Shown here piece by piece: positions 1-9,836 of a stretch of DNA of 64,000 bases (position 1 is the first letter of the stretch; every line of letters starts with the position of its first letter). The position numbers and the translations under genes were made by a program. The stretch is from Litchfieldia alkalitelluris (GTDB taxonomy: Bacteria > Bacillota > Bacilli > Bacillales > Bacillaceae_L). The DNA lies in NCBI RefSeq assembly GCF_002019645.1, contig NZ_KV917374.1, forward strand, positions 5,230,369 through 5,294,368, written 5' to 3'. The notes below the pieces were generated by a model, which saw only the letters and a list, made by a program, of their open reading frames with translations, made no database searches and was not told the origin of the DNA.

Positions 1-500
1 AAGGGGAGATTTTTCCGTTAATTCAGATTAGAGATAGTTTTGAGGTGAAATAGGGGGATTTTTCCCCTTATTAAAGCAAAATTACCTATTTTAAAGTATT
101 TCTAGTCAAATAAGAGAAATTTCTCCCTCTAGTTAAGTTATTTTCCATGCTACTTATGAATTAAAGGGAATTTTTCCCTTTATTTCTATTTACTGTGCAG
201 TATATTTCTACTAGTATCTCCGACTTGCTTATTCCAGATAACTGCCGCTAGTTGAATAAGCCTATTCTCGCATATAATTAAAACGGACCAGGGTTAAAAT
301 TTTATTTCATAAATATATTTTAACAACACAATTAGAGGCTCTGTAGCAGACGTACAAAAATTAATGTACACCTGCTATTTTCTGTATTTATCTCTAAAAC
401 TACCTGTAAACCAGTGGTATATCAACAAAAAAAGAGATGCGAATTAGCGTGCTAATTCCATCTCTAAAAGTCGTGTTATTTCGTATTTTCTCCCTCTCAA
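1..500. repeat. Repeat family D, copy 1 (four mini-hairpins plus conserved tail)
   Basis: This gene-free left end holds four short palindromic cores of the type GGGGATTTTTCCCC, centred near 10, 60, 120 and 171. Related cores with almost the same spacing recur at 16998-17182, and in opposite orientation at 8844-9027 and 23797-23980. Copies 1 and 2 also share a tail: a hairpin (here 433-465) followed by about 35 nearly identical bases to about 500. The stretch between core and tail has diverged but keeps a hairpin near 345-375. No ORF of credible length is present. Confidence 0.75.
426..466 (-). terminator. Rho-independent terminator of the GH5 cellulase gene
   Basis: On the minus strand, AGAGATG (459-465) pairs with CATCTCT (433-439), the AATTAGC/GCTAATT arms extend the stem, and a run of T follows. 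The same hairpin lies after the epimerase pseudogene at 17409-17446. Confidence 0.75.
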
Positions 501-547
501 CTAAAAAGGTTATTCAAACTAACTACACGATGAGGTCTTTTGATTTA

Positions 548-3097
548 TTAAATTGTAGCTTTTCTTCTAATAAAGAACAGCGTAATTACCCCAGAAAGAA
601 GTAATACAAATCCAATTAATAGTGAATTAAAGCTATTTGTTGCAGTATTTGGTAACTCATTTTTATCTTTATTATCTGTTGAAGGCTTGTCAGTTCCTGG
701 TTCTTCTGTTCCTGGCTCTTCTGTTCCCGGTTCTTCTGTTCCTGGCGCTTCAGTTCCTGGTTCTTCAGTTCCCGGTTCTTCTGTTCCTGGTTCTTCAGTT
801 CCCGGTTCTTCTGTTCCTGGCTCTTCTGTTCCTGGCTCTTCTGTGCCTGGCTCTTCAGCTTTTTCAAATCTTACATTATCTACAAACAATGTTCCTGCAA
901 AATCACTGTTATCATCAGCAAAAATCAAAATCATATTTCTTAAGGCTGTATCGGCTTGTAAATTCTCAATATCACTAATATTAATCTTCGCCTCATAGTG
1001 ATATAATCCATCAGCTGTCACATTAGCTTCGTCTAATGTTGTTAAATCAATATCAAATGTTTCAGTAGCTTGTGCCCAATAATTTAATGCTGGTGGTTGG
1101 AATGTTAAGTTAACTGAAATTCCACCATCTGTTGCACGGATAGGGTCAAGGTATAAGTCAAATGCAACATAATCATTTTCTCCACGTACTAAATCTTCAC
1201 TCCAGAAATCTAAGCGAGGTGCTGTTGCCCAGTTGTCTGTTGGCTTCACTTCAGGATACGCAAATTCAAATGATAAAGCATTTGATCCATTAGCCTCTTG
1301 AATCGTTAAAGCTGTTTTAACACCTGATTCCCCTTGCCACTCCCATCCTTGACGAGTTCCATCTTCAAAATCTGAAGGGAAAGTAGCTTCGCCTTTAGGA
1401 TCATTAATAACAGGAATCTCTACTTCAGTACCTGTAACGGTTATGTTATCTAAAGAAATTTCATCAGCATTTTCTGTTCCAACAAACAATATGATGTTAT
1501 CCATTTCATTGTTTTCTTCATGTGTAGCAATGATTCCCAAGTTTTGTGCTTGTTCAACAGTCAATGTTAATGTTGCCTTGTATTGATCACCAATCGCTGT
1601 AAAATCTTCTTCATTTACTTGAACAGCAACCGGATTTCCCCAACCAGATGCTGGTCCTTGAGGTACAGCACCAATTGAAACTGTCGTTGGCTCATCCACG
1701 AAAACATCCATAGACAACTCTTCTGCACCTAAAATGTTTATTGATGTATCCCAATTATCCGCAGAAAGTCGAACATTTCCCCAGAAGTTATCAGCAGAAA
1801 TATCATTACTTGCATTTAAGCCTGTGATTTTTAGTGCGTTATTCACATTACTTACAGAAATACCATCTTTCACAGGGCTATCGCTATTTACACCAAATCC
1901 CCCAGTTGTACCATCATTGAAATCCCAAGCAACCTTAGTATATTTCGTGCGATCAATTGGCTCATATGGAATACCTTTGATACGAGCACGTACATATTCT
2001 CCAGAGACACTCAATTCTTCAGGTGCCCACACTTGGTCTGAACCTGGGTCTAAATTAGTTGCATCAGACTTACCAAGCTCAAAAGGAGTAAATGCTCCAG
2101 AAGTTTCATTTTTATTCGTTAAGGACCAGTTTGCCCAACTGATATTGTTTTTGTTAAAGAAATTTAACCATACATCTGCTTCATCTAAATAAGGACCATT
2201 ATTTCCATTAGCTTCACTTGTTCCCCACTCAGAAGCAAATACTGCTACACCATTTTCTAGTGCATAAAGCACATTGCTCATTACATTTGTACGGTCAGAG
2301 CTATCTGTCGCTGGTGCGTGTGAACCTGAATAAAAGTGTACAGTGTAAATTGTATTATCATCATCAATGGGATTGTCCGCTGCTAAGTCAGGACGCTGAC
2401 TCCAGTTAGGGCTTCCCACGATGATAAGATTTTCATTACCTTTTTCACGTAACATATCCACGATTGGTTGTGCATAGTTCTTAACCTCTAACCAACCAGC
2501 TTCATCATTTGTTACACCTTCACCACCATTATTATTACTGCTTGGCTCATTTACAAGCTCATAAATAATATATGGATTATTAGGGTATAAACTAGAAATC
2601 TCATCAAAGAAATCCATTGCACCGCTATATACTTCTTCATTTGGATTTCCTGGTGCATGAACATGCCAGTCAACAATCACATACATGTCGTTTGCAATTG
2701 CATAATCAATCCCATTAATTAATCTTTGCTTAATAACGTCTGGACTAGTAGCATAGCCATTTTCACCAACATACATGGCTAGGCGAATCATGTTTGCTCC
2801 CCAGTCATTTGATAACGCAGCAAATGCATTGTTATTAATGATCTCTGGGAACCATTGTAATCCATGTGTACTCATACCACGTAGTTGAATTGGATTTCCA
2901 TTTTGATCACCTAATGTCATTTGTCCATCTTTTTCAACAATCTTTAGTGCTCCACCTTCAGATGGCTTTACTGTAGGGCTAACAACTAAATAATCAAGTT
3001 CTTCTTCTGCAGCAAATCCTGCAGTTGGAAATAATGACCCTAAAAGGGCAATAACCATCATGATTGCAAACAGTTTCTTGTTATTGTTTCTATTCAA
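548..3097 (-). CDS. Secreted, wall-anchored GH5 endoglucanase with two CBM17/28-type modules
   Basis: An extracellular glycoside hydrolase family 5 enzyme, probably an endo-beta-1,4-glucanase like the alkaline cellulases of Bacillus. The order is: signal peptide (about 1-29), GH5 domain (about 50-380) with acid/base Glu in ELVNEPS near 184 and nucleophile Glu in FASEWG near 290, two tandem beta-sandwich modules resembling CBM17/CBM28 (about 385-560 and 565-740), a PGTEE-repeat linker, then LPNTA near 815, a hydrophobic segment and RRK. The tail is a sortase signal with LPNTA in place of LPXTG. The start is TTG, eight bases after GGAGGAAG; no ATG is better placed. It is monocistronic, with three LacI-type operators upstream. 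Cellulase activity is inferred from subfamily resemblance; a beta-glucan or mannan substrate is not excluded. Confidence 0.9.
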   Translation of the reverse strand: MNRNNNKKLFAIMMVIALLGSLFPTAGFAAEEELDYLVVSPTVKPSEGGALKIVEKDGQMTLGDQNGNPIQLRGMSTHGLQWFPEIINNNAFAALSNDWGANMIRLAMYVGENGYATSPDVIKQRLINGIDYAIANDMYVIVDWHVHAPGNPNEEVYSGAMDFFDEISSLYPNNPYIIYELVNEPSSNNNGGEGVTNDEAGWLEVKNYAQPIVDMLREKGNENLIIVGSPNWSQRPDLAADNPIDDDNTIYTVHFYSGSHAPATDSSDRTNVMSNVLYALENGVAVFASEWGTSEANGNNGPYLDEADVWLNFFNKNNISWANWSLTNKNETSGAFTPFELGKSDATNLDPGSDQVWAPEELSVSGEYVRARIKGIPYEPIDRTKYTKVAWDFNDGTTGGFGVNSDSPVKDGISVSNVNNALKITGLNASNDISADNFWGNVRLSADNWDTSINILGAEELSMDVFVDEPTTVSIGAVPQGPASGWGNPVAVQVNEEDFTAIGDQYKATLTLTVEQAQNLGIIATHEENNEMDNIILFVGTENADEISLDNITVTGTEVEIPVINDPKGEATFPSDFEDGTRQGWEWQGESGVKTALTIQEANGSNALSFEFAYPEVKPTDNWATAPRLDFWSEDLVRGENDYVAFDLYLDPIRATDGGISVNLTFQPPALNYWAQATETFDIDLTTLDEANVTADGLYHYEAKINISDIENLQADTALRNMILIFADDNSDFAGTLFVDNVRFEKAEEPGTEEPGTEEPGTEEPGTEEPGTEEPGTEEPGTEAPGTEEPGTEEPGTEEPGTDKPSTDNKDKNELPNTATNSFNSLLIGFVLLLSGVITLFFIRRKATI

Positions 3098-3139
3098 TTT
3101 GTCTTCCTCCTTAAAATTTTAATTCAAAACCAAGTTTAG

Positions 3140-3402
3140 GAAACCGGTTTCTAAAATGAAAATAAAGACAGAAAAAACATAAATATAATTTAATGAACCT
3201 AATTCGGAAACCGCTTTCTAAATACAACAAAAAAATATTAGCCCTATATCGAAAGCCATTTACTATTTTTGAAGGAAACCGATTTCCATTTTAACAATAA
3301 AAATATTGCTAAAAATAAACTATGTCTATGTACCTCCCTTGCTAGCAGCCTCAACTGTATTATGAGTGATTAGTTATGTAAATTATTTTGTAAACGTTTC
3401 AC
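3140..3402 (-). promoter_or_regulatory. Three evenly spaced LacI-type operators upstream of the cellulase
   Basis: Three near-identical palindromes, GAAACCGGTTTC (3140-3151), GAAACCGCTTTC (3207-3218) and GAAACCGATTTC (3275-3286), lie 67 and 68 bp apart. A fourth related site, TGTAAACGTTTCAC, is at 3389-3402. They have the central CG and symmetric arms of LacI/GalR-family operators. The rest of the 3098-3545 gap is AT-rich, with no gene. The cognate regulator is not obvious; GanR in this window seems to use a different palindrome. Confidence 0.65.
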
Positions 3403-3497
3403 TCTTGGAATAAGTATAGCATGAAGTTTTAAGAGATTGCTAGAGTCTTATTCCAAATTATCCTTATATTTTTTTGTTGTAATATTATACAGATAAA

Positions 3498-3535
3498 CAG
3501 AAGCTCTCTATGCATACATACATAGAGAGCTTCTG
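3498..3535 (-). terminator. Stem-loop after telA
   Basis: A perfect 15-bp stem (CAGAAGCTCTCTATG and its complement) lies 10 bases past the telA stop. The following T-run is poor, so termination may be partial. Confidence 0.6.
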
Positions 3536-3545
3536 CCTCTATAAA

Positions 3546-4715
3546 CTATCCCTTTATTTCAAGTAATTTTTTCCTCAAATCTGTTTCCATTGTTGCGAGT
3601 TCATGCTCTGCATGTCGGCGTCTTGTACGCCCTTCTTCTTGAATTCTTAATGTTTCTTCGAGCGTAGATATAATATTCTCCTTTGTTTTCTTTAGAGTTT
3701 CTATATCAACAAGACCACGCTCATTTTCCTTCGCAACCTCAATTGAATTTGTTTTTAGCATCTCTGCATTTTTTAACAATAAATCATTTGTTGTTTTCGC
3801 AACCTGTTTTTGTGCTTCAACTGCATCACGTTGCCTCATAAGTGTCAGAGCAATTCCAACTTGGTTTTTCCACAACGGAATCGCAGTCATGATCGAGGAT
3901 TGAATTTTTTCCGCTAATGTTTGGTTTGTATTTTGTATTAGACGAATCTGAGGTGCACTCTGAATCGTGATTTCTCTACTCAATTTCAAGTCATGAATTC
4001 TTTTGTCTAAACGGTCTGCAAACTGCATCATGTCATTTACTTCTTGAAATTTCATTTGATCATTAGAAACTTCTGCTTCACTTTTTAAAGCAGGTATCGT
4101 TGTTTTGTGTAGCTCCTCAAGCTTCAGTTCTCCAGCTGCAATATAAACATTAAGAGCATTAAAATATTCCTTATTATTTTCATATAGCTTTTCTAGCATC
4201 GCAATATCAGATAAAAGCAAATTTTTACTACGGTCTAGTTGGACGCTTATTCGATCAATCTGAGCACCCGTCTTTTGATATTTTGACAGTACTTCCTGAA
4301 CAGAGCCTGATACTTTCCCAAACATCCGCCCAAGCATTGATTTTTTTTCAGGCTTTAATTCATCCGGATTAACCTCATTAAACCTCTTCATTAAATCATT
4401 TATAATTTCACCTATCTCCCCAATATCCTTTTTCTGGACATGCTCAAGCATATTATTTGAGAATGAAAGCAACTTCGTTTGTGCCTGAGTTCCATAGCTA
4501 ATCATTGCCTGATGATTTGTCGGATCAATTTGTTTTGCAAGTTGATAGGCTTTCTCGCGATTCTCTTCAGGTATAACATCAATAAGACGCTTTTCTTTCG
4601 TTACCTCTAACTCGTTATCGACGTCATCATTTGTTTTCGTATCAAATGGACTTGATAATAAATCATCCAATAGGTTCGCAGATTTATTTTCTTTTGACTG
4701 ATTCGTTTCGCTCAT
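3546..4715 (-). CDS. telA: TelA/YaaN family toxic-anion-resistance protein
   Basis: A 389-residue cytoplasmic protein of the TelA family (tellurite or toxic anion resistance; YaaN in B. subtilis). The sequence is almost entirely charged alpha-helix with coiled-coil character and no membrane segment or signal peptide, as is usual for the family. Its ATG overlaps the xpaC stop by four bases (ATGA), so the two genes are translationally coupled, an order also seen in other bacilli. The biochemical role is not established; links to tellurite resistance and to envelope stress come from family members. Length is normal. Confidence 0.85.
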   Translation of the reverse strand: MSETNQSKENKSANLLDDLLSSPFDTKTNDDVDNELEVTKEKRLIDVIPEENREKAYQLAKQIDPTNHQAMISYGTQAQTKLLSFSNNMLEHVQKKDIGEIGEIINDLMKRFNEVNPDELKPEKKSMLGRMFGKVSGSVQEVLSKYQKTGAQIDRISVQLDRSKNLLLSDIAMLEKLYENNKEYFNALNVYIAAGELKLEELHKTTIPALKSEAEVSNDQMKFQEVNDMMQFADRLDKRIHDLKLSREITIQSAPQIRLIQNTNQTLAEKIQSSIMTAIPLWKNQVGIALTLMRQRDAVEAQKQVAKTTNDLLLKNAEMLKTNSIEVAKENERGLVDIETLKKTKENIISTLEETLRIQEEGRTRRRHAEHELATMETDLRKKLLEIKG

Positions 4716-5356
4716 TTAAAATTCCTACCTTCATCATTTTTTTCAGATTCGACCCTGTGCTTAGCCACATCTAGTTCAACGTGGAGCTGATCGATATCGT
4801 TTGATAGTAAGTGATATAAGTCATTCTCAACTTTTTCTGTGATTTTTTCTAATGTTTTACGTGTATCATATAAGGTGCTTTCCAACTCAACATTCCTCTT
4901 TGGTTGTGATGAAAGAAAAACGTATTTTTCTGCAAGTTCAACCGCTGAATCTAAGTGTGAAAAATAAAACTTTTCCGCTCGATAAAACCGTTTCGGCTCA
5001 TCTTTTGTTATACTGTATATTTTCCTAGTCAATCTCACAAGATCTAGTCGAAGTTTCCATGAAGGAATATGACGAATTGAAATTAATGCCTTATTCAAGC
5101 GAAATATTTTAGCTTTTGCTTCCGCTAAGTTTTCTTTTATATAACGATATTCTTTACGCGTTAGTTTATGTTTTGATAAAAAGCGTTGCTTCATGATGGC
5201 TGAACTAATCCCATAAGTAGCTCCACTTCCTAAAAAGGAATATGCTACAGATAACCAAAAGGTTTGATCAAAAGCGAACATAGAAATGCCCCAGGTTATT
5301 GCCCCTACATTAACTGTTAAAAAACCACGCAAAATAATAAACAATATTCGATTCAT
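4712..5356 (-). CDS. xpaC: XpaC family membrane protein
   Basis: A 214-residue protein resembling XpaC, historically named for 5-bromo-4-chloroindolyl phosphate hydrolysis. Two hydrophobic segments occupy about residues 5-55, followed by a long basic helical cytoplasmic region. The ATG follows GGAGAGA at good spacing. It is the first gene of a two-gene operon with telA, whose start overlaps its stop. The hydrolase name is historical and I see no catalytic motif; an envelope-associated helper of TelA is an inference from the conserved pairing. Confidence 0.8.
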   Translation of the reverse strand: MNRILFIILRGFLTVNVGAITWGISMFAFDQTFWLSVAYSFLGSGATYGISSAIMKQRFLSKHKLTRKEYRYIKENLAEAKAKIFRLNKALISIRHIPSWKLRLDLVRLTRKIYSITKDEPKRFYRAEKFYFSHLDSAVELAEKYVFLSSQPKRNVELESTLYDTRKTLEKITEKVENDLYHLLSNDIDQLHVELDVAKHRVESEKNDEGRNFK

Positions 5357-5529
5357 AAGAATCTCTCCCGACTATTAATCATATCTATTACTACGTATGA
5401 AGGTTTAAATAGGTTTCATTTTAAATTACACAAAAGATGTTCCTTCTTAAATATATTATAAGAAAAAATACAATACCAGCAATGGACCTGCAATCTATCT
5501 ATTTCTAAGACTTAAGACGTAGAAAACAT

Positions 5530-6351
5530 TTAATTAGGACTGAACCCTTTTTGAGAAATACCTATATCTTTTTGATCTATCTCTTCTTTTAGCATATTAT
5601 AGATAACCTGTACTACCCTTGGATCATACCACTTCTCCATTCCCATCTTTTCATAGATTTCTTTTACTCCCAATTTGTCCGTCCGTTTTCCTCCACTGCC
5701 GTCCCCCATCCAAAAATCATCCAATGTTACTCTACTTGCTAAATTCTTAAGCTTTATAGGGAATTCCTTTGAGCAAGGAAGAAGTGGCGCTATGGTTGCT
5801 TGAGTTAGAATGCCAGCTTCAGTAATCTCTCTAAGCGCCCTCATTCTTGCTGGAATCGGAGGTGCAGCTGGCGAAAAAGCCTTTCTTACCTCTTCTTTAT
5901 CCGTTTCAATGGTTATCGACACGCGAGTATTACTACCAAATTGCTTGAGTAAGTCAATATCGCGCACAACTAAAGGTGATCGTGTCTGTACAAACAGAAA
6001 ATCTGGTTTCTCTTCTAGCATCACTTTTAGTAGACTCCTGGTTAGTTCTAGCTTGTGCTCAATTGGTTGATATGGATCTGTAGCTGAAGACATAAATATC
6101 CTAATAGGACCTTTCTTTTTTGCCTTTTTTAATTCTTTATATAACAACTCTGCCGCATTGGTTTTCACATCAATCCAAGTGCCCCACTCTTCATCTCTGA
6201 AAAGCGACACAGGAAGCTGTCTAACATAGCAATAAGAACAGCCAAATGCACAGCCTCCAAACGGGTTTAAAGAATGAGTATAATTAGATAGTTGACCTCT
6301 TGTTGGTGTAAGAATCGTCCTTGATATAATATCTTTCGGTTCTATGTTCAT
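5530..6351 (-). CDS. Radical SAM protein of the spore-photoproduct-lyase-like (SplB) family
   Basis: A 273-residue radical SAM enzyme. The CxxxCxxC iron-sulfur motif is in GGCAFGCSYCYVRQ near residues 32-45. The rest resembles the SPL-related group (COG1533): a conserved segment around SSATDPYQPIE, then a second conserved stretch at TRVSITIETD. True spore photoproduct lyase is longer (about 340 residues), so this is more likely one of the shorter uncharacterised paralogues common in bacilli than the DNA repair enzyme. The ATG follows GAGGGGAAA. It is monocistronic, with no partner gene that would point to a substrate. Confidence 0.8.
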   Translation of the reverse strand: MNIEPKDIISRTILTPTRGQLSNYTHSLNPFGGCAFGCSYCYVRQLPVSLFRDEEWGTWIDVKTNAAELLYKELKKAKKKGPIRIFMSSATDPYQPIEHKLELTRSLLKVMLEEKPDFLFVQTRSPLVVRDIDLLKQFGSNTRVSITIETDKEEVRKAFSPAAPPIPARMRALREITEAGILTQATIAPLLPCSKEFPIKLKNLASRVTLDDFWMGDGSGGKRTDKLGVKEIYEKMGMEKWYDPRVVQVIYNMLKEEIDQKDIGISQKGFSPN

Positions 6352-6618
6352 TCTTTTTCCCCTCTCATTAAATCAAGTGCTATGAATAGTTTGAACTTCC
6401 CTGTTTGAAAATAAAATAAAATTAACATAATGAAAACCTAAGGTCTAAACAAATGGAGATTTAGTGGCAGTCATAGGGTTTAATTCCTTTCTACCCAAAA
6501 AGGGAACTCCAAATTCATAATTGGAATTCCCTTTTGATGGTGTAGGTCTGAGACTACGACTATACTTAACAAGTTTTGGCCTTTGATATTATCTTTTTGG
6601 TTATCTTGATAGTAATTA

Positions 6619-6802
6619 AGGTTAGAGAGTTCCATGCGCTGCGATCCACTTGCTTTCCACGGGGTGGTCCGTGAGCCTCCTCGTCGCCTGGGACGGGCTC
6701 CTGCGGGGTCTCACGAGACCGCTAGATTCCGCAGGAGTCAAGTGATTCTCCGCTCATTCCACACTTAGTAAGTACACTATTTTCATTCTACATGGTGCGA
6801 AT
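6619..6802 (-). repeat. Repeat family A, copy 1
   Basis: A GC-richer intergenic repeat of about 180 bp that recurs at 14415-14590, 54446-54632, 54665-54850 and 56785-56975. It contains a hairpin (TCTCACGAGACC core, flanked by CTCCTGCGG and its complement) and a conserved block ending GAGCCTCCTCGTC. Strand is given relative to the plus-oriented copies at 54.4 kb. Short ORFs inside it are not genes. Confidence 0.85.
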
Positions 6803-6854
6803 TAAATTGGCTTGGAGGTCTCCCTGAAAAATTTGGTTTGGAGATTCTCCTATT

Positions 6855-7030
6855 TTGAGCAACTGCATCAAAGAGGTCTTATAATTCACTTCCTCCTTGT
6901 TTCTAGCTCAAGCAACTTGGTCATAGAGAATCTATGATTCACTTCCTCCTAGTTTTAGCTCAAGCAACTAGATCATAGAGGACCTATGATTCACTTCCGT
7001 CTTGCTTTTACTTTGGCAACTAGATCATAG
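6855..7030 (-). repeat. Repeat family C, copy 1 (about 52-bp tandem units)
   Basis: Three full and one partial imperfect units of about 52 bp, each containing AGCAACT, a hairpin of ATCATAG and CTATGAT arms, and CACTTCC. The family recurs in the opposite orientation at 54190-54366. Together with family A it fills the 6352-7157 gap, where I see no gene. Confidence 0.8.
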
Positions 7031-7108
7031 CCATTAATGTGGAGCCTTTATAATCAAATTGAAATCGAGTCTAGATTCCACTATTCGTTATTTTTACATT
7101 TATCTACA

Positions 7109-7141
7109 AAATTCGGGCGGTGACAGGCATCACCCGAATTT
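7109..7141 (-). terminator. Stem-loop after the methionine gamma-lyase gene
   Basis: AAATTCGGG...TCACC arms form a stem just past the stop codon. The T-run on the minus strand is short (TTTTGT). Confidence 0.5.
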
Positions 7142-7157
7142 CCACCACCCCAACTAC

Positions 7158-8342
7158 TCAACCTAATGCTTGCTCAATATCTCTCCAAATATCTTCCCAG
7201 TTTTCTAGTCCAACTGAAAGTCTAAGTAATTGATTGGAAATTCCCATTTTCACGCGCACATCTTCTGGAATAACTGCATGGGTCATGGAAGCAGGGTGTT
7301 GAATTAATGTTTCAGCATCTCCAAGGCTAACAGCAATCGGTATCAACTTTAGCGAATTAACGACTCGTACAGTCTCCTCATAATCTCCTTTGATCTCGAA
7401 CGAAATAAGTCCTCCACCTTTTTTCATTTGGTTTTTCATGATTTCATAATCAGGATGACTTTTATCACCTGGAAAATAGACTTCTTTAATTTTTTGATGT
7501 GTTTTTAATTTTTCAACGATCTTATCTGCATTATCACAATGACGGTCCATCCTTACTGCTAACGTTTTAATTCCTCGGATTAATAGCCAGGCATCAAATG
7601 GAGAAATTACTCCTCCGATATCTTTCTGGGCCGTCTTCTTAATAAATCTAACCGTTTCACTGTCACCAACAACTAACCCTGCAACTACATCTCCATGTCC
7701 ACCAATATATTTAGTTGCACTATGAACAACAAGATCGCACCCTAAGGTTAGCGGTTTTTGTAAGTATGGTGTTGAAAACGTATTGTCAACAACCACCTTT
7801 ATTCCTTTTTCCTTAGCAATCTTAACAACCATTTTTAAATCAATTAATCTCATAGTCGGATTAATTGGAGTCTCAATATATATGATTTTTGTATTCTCAT
7901 TTATGTTTGAAAGAACTTCCTCTCTCGTATTTAAACTGGAAAAGGTATGCCCTATATTGTATTTTTCTTTGATCATTTGAAGAAGTCCGAAGGTGCATCC
8001 ATAAACTCCTTTTGAACATAAAATATGATCATTTGCTTTAGTTAAACCAATTAAAACAGCCGAGACTGCTGCCATTCCAGAACCAAAAGCTAGTCCCGCA
8101 TCTCCTTCTTCTAACTGCGCGATTCGTTCTTCCAAAATGGTTACTGTAGGGTTCGATAACCTTGAATAAATATATCCACTCTCTTCCCCACTAAAACGAT
8201 TTGCCCCTTGCTCTATCGATGAAAATGTAAATGTCGAGGTTTGATAGATTGGTGGAGTTAAACTATCTCCATGGTCTTTAGAAACATATCCTGCATGAAT
8301 GGCCTTAGTCTCAAACTGATAATCATTGTCTCGTTTCATCAT
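7158..8342 (-). CDS. Methionine gamma-lyase / trans-sulfuration family PLP enzyme
   Basis: A 394-residue fold-type I PLP enzyme of the Cys/Met metabolism family. The PLP lysine is in HSATKYIGGH near residue 205, and the FGSGMAAVSA segment binds the cofactor phosphate. The motif GVYGCTFGLL carries the cysteine typical of methionine gamma-lyase, which splits methionine into methanethiol, 2-oxobutyrate and ammonia. Cystathionine gamma-lyase and gamma-synthase usually differ there, so gamma-lyase is preferred, though sequence alone is not decisive in this family. The first ATG follows GGGGGAAA. It is monocistronic, with a cre-like site upstream and no S-box seen. Confidence 0.8.
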   Translation of the reverse strand: MMKRDNDYQFETKAIHAGYVSKDHGDSLTPPIYQTSTFTFSSIEQGANRFSGEESGYIYSRLSNPTVTILEERIAQLEEGDAGLAFGSGMAAVSAVLIGLTKANDHILCSKGVYGCTFGLLQMIKEKYNIGHTFSSLNTREEVLSNINENTKIIYIETPINPTMRLIDLKMVVKIAKEKGIKVVVDNTFSTPYLQKPLTLGCDLVVHSATKYIGGHGDVVAGLVVGDSETVRFIKKTAQKDIGGVISPFDAWLLIRGIKTLAVRMDRHCDNADKIVEKLKTHQKIKEVYFPGDKSHPDYEIMKNQMKKGGGLISFEIKGDYEETVRVVNSLKLIPIAVSLGDAETLIQHPASMTHAVIPEDVRVKMGISNQLLRLSVGLENWEDIWRDIEQALG

Positions 8343-8390
8343 TTTCCCCCTTATGTTTATAGGTTAATCATACCTTAATGTGAACTTAAG

Positions 8391-8404
8391 TGTAAGCGTT
8401 TACT
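8391..8404 (-). promoter_or_regulatory. cre-like site upstream of methionine gamma-lyase
   Basis: TGTAAGCGTTTACT matches the catabolite responsive element pattern TGWAANCGNTNWCA at 13 of 14 positions and lies about 50 bp before the start codon. CcpA control is inferred. Confidence 0.6.
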
Positions 8405-8753
8405 TAATTGCGATAATTAGGCTATTCCAACTTTATAGATCTAATGTATCCCATGTATTTTATGAATAAATCAAGTAGAAGGTGCTCAGGTCTTAGGTAG
8501 TACTCTTTTGAGCAGAAAATGATTATGGTTCCTACCCATGATTGATCAAAATCACTTCTTTGCCCTCTACACTTTCCTCTTTAACTCGTTGTTGAAGAAG
8601 GTGTGGATAAAAAAAATTTAATTAAAGAAATGGAAAAACTTCATACAGCATTGAAGAATTGATTTTGTTTCAAAAAAAATCTCCCAAACAAAGTACTAAC
8701 GGGTTCTCTTTTGAAGTGCAAAATCATAAAATAACAGTACAAATAACGCAATA

Positions 8754-8793
8754 AAAAGCATGGTGATTTGCACTTTAATCATCATGCTTTTTC
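8754..8793 (+). terminator. Orphan bidirectional terminator-like hairpin
   Basis: AAAAAGCATGGTGATT pairs with the AATCATCATGCTTTTT side, with T-runs on both strands. No gene ends here; the region 8343-9516 may be a decayed locus. Confidence 0.5.
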
Positions 8794-8843
8794 ACTGGAA
8801 TATGATCAGTAATAAATCAAAGTCGAAATAATTGGAATTGCAA

Positions 8844-9027
8844 TAGACGGAAAAACTTCCCTTAATTAGCAAATAGGGTTGAAACTAGCTTAAATAGACG
8901 GAGATATTCCGCCTATTGACTTAAAAAACATAAAAATGGGGGAGTTTACTTGGTGTAACCGGAAAACCTCCCCTTATTTAACCCGAAAACGTTCTCCATT
9001 CTGAACTTAACCGAAAAATTCCGCTTG
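8844..9027 (-). repeat. Repeat family D, copy 3 (inverted)
   Basis: Four cores (GGAAAAACTTCC type) centred near 8854, 8905, 8964 and 9018, spaced 51, 59 and 54 bp, match the spacing of the other copies. It lies inside the 1.2-kb gene-free stretch 8343-9516. Confidence 0.7.
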
Positions 9028-9235
9028 TATTAGTTACTTAATTAAGGACAGACCACTTATCGGAGAGGGGCACTATTTTCATTCCACTCCCATTAAATTA
9101 ATGAAGTATTAAGGAGCGTTTCAGCATATAGACAACAGTTTGAGGATGTTCATTCCCACCTTGCTATTTGGCATGCTAATTGAAGTGTTAATTTTCAAAC
9201 AATATTGTCATAAACGTTTATATACCAATAACAAC

Positions 9236-9285
9236 ATAGCATGCTAAATCATATGCGATTTAACATGCTATTGGAGTTGTTTTTT
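9236..9285 (+). terminator. Orphan terminator-like hairpin
   Basis: ATAGCATGCTAAATC (9236-9250) and GATTTAACATGCTAT (9257-9271) form a nearly perfect 15-bp stem followed by TTTTTT on the plus strand. No plus-strand gene precedes it. Confidence 0.5.
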
Positions 9286-9516
9286 CACGTTTCGCACTCT
9301 AAAAGAGAACCTGTTAAACAAAGTAATGGAGAGATTTTTTTGTTGTTTTGAAACGTTTGATACATAAATATCTTTCCAAAATTTAATTTATCATAATCTG
9401 GTGTCTCTATTTTCGGCAAAACTGATTGATATCCTTTTAAGAAAGTTTGCACTTTATTTCATATAACCTGCATAACAAAAAAGCCCACCTATATGAATAG
9501 ATGAACTTGATATTAT

Positions 9517-9831
9517 TTAATTCAATTCTCTTAGAAATGTATTTAGCTCTTCGCTATTTTCAAATTTAAATAAATATCCAAAGTGTATGGGTTCTTTGCC
9601 TGTGTGAAGTTCCTTTGGGAATTTCGAAAGGGCAGTACTGTGATATTTTTTCTGACTAGTGTCTATTAATGTTTCTTTAATCGTATCTGGATTCAAAACG
9701 ATACTTATTTCTTTGTTTCTTAATAGATAAATCACTTCTTTATTATGGATATGTCTGAACTCTATCGCTTTACTCGTTTCTTTAGTAAATAAAAAAGAGT
9801 TTATATTAAAAACCTTTAAGATATCTTCCAA
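9517..9831 (-). CDS. Small hypothetical protein downstream of the threonine-aldolase-type gene
   Basis: A 104-residue protein that I do not recognise. It is soluble, with no signal peptide or membrane segment, and alternates strand-like and helix-like stretches; a conserved-looking core is FPKELHTGKEPIHFGY near residues 71-86. The start is TTG five bases after the upstream gene's stop, and its Shine-Dalgarno (AAAGGGG) overlaps that gene's last codons, so translation is probably coupled. The tight coupling makes it likely to be real. Function unknown. Confidence 0.7.
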   Translation of the reverse strand: MEDILKVFNINSFLFTKETSKAIEFRHIHNKEVIYLLRNKEISIVLNPDTIKETLIDTSQKKYHSTALSKFPKELHTGKEPIHFGYLFKFENSEELNTFLRELN

Positions 9832-9836
9832 GTTGT

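Noticed and set aside
616-998. ORFs over the PGTEE linker of the cellulase
   Set aside because: Shadows of the in-frame repeat in a clearly coding gene.
7158-8342. S-box (SAM) riboswitch upstream of methionine gamma-lyase
   Set aside because: The 5' region lacks the conserved S-box elements; only a cre-like site is seen.
8588-8662. Possible 3' fragment of a plus-strand gene (ends KLHTALKN)
   Set aside because: Only about 25 codons are open, with no recognisable family; too short to support.
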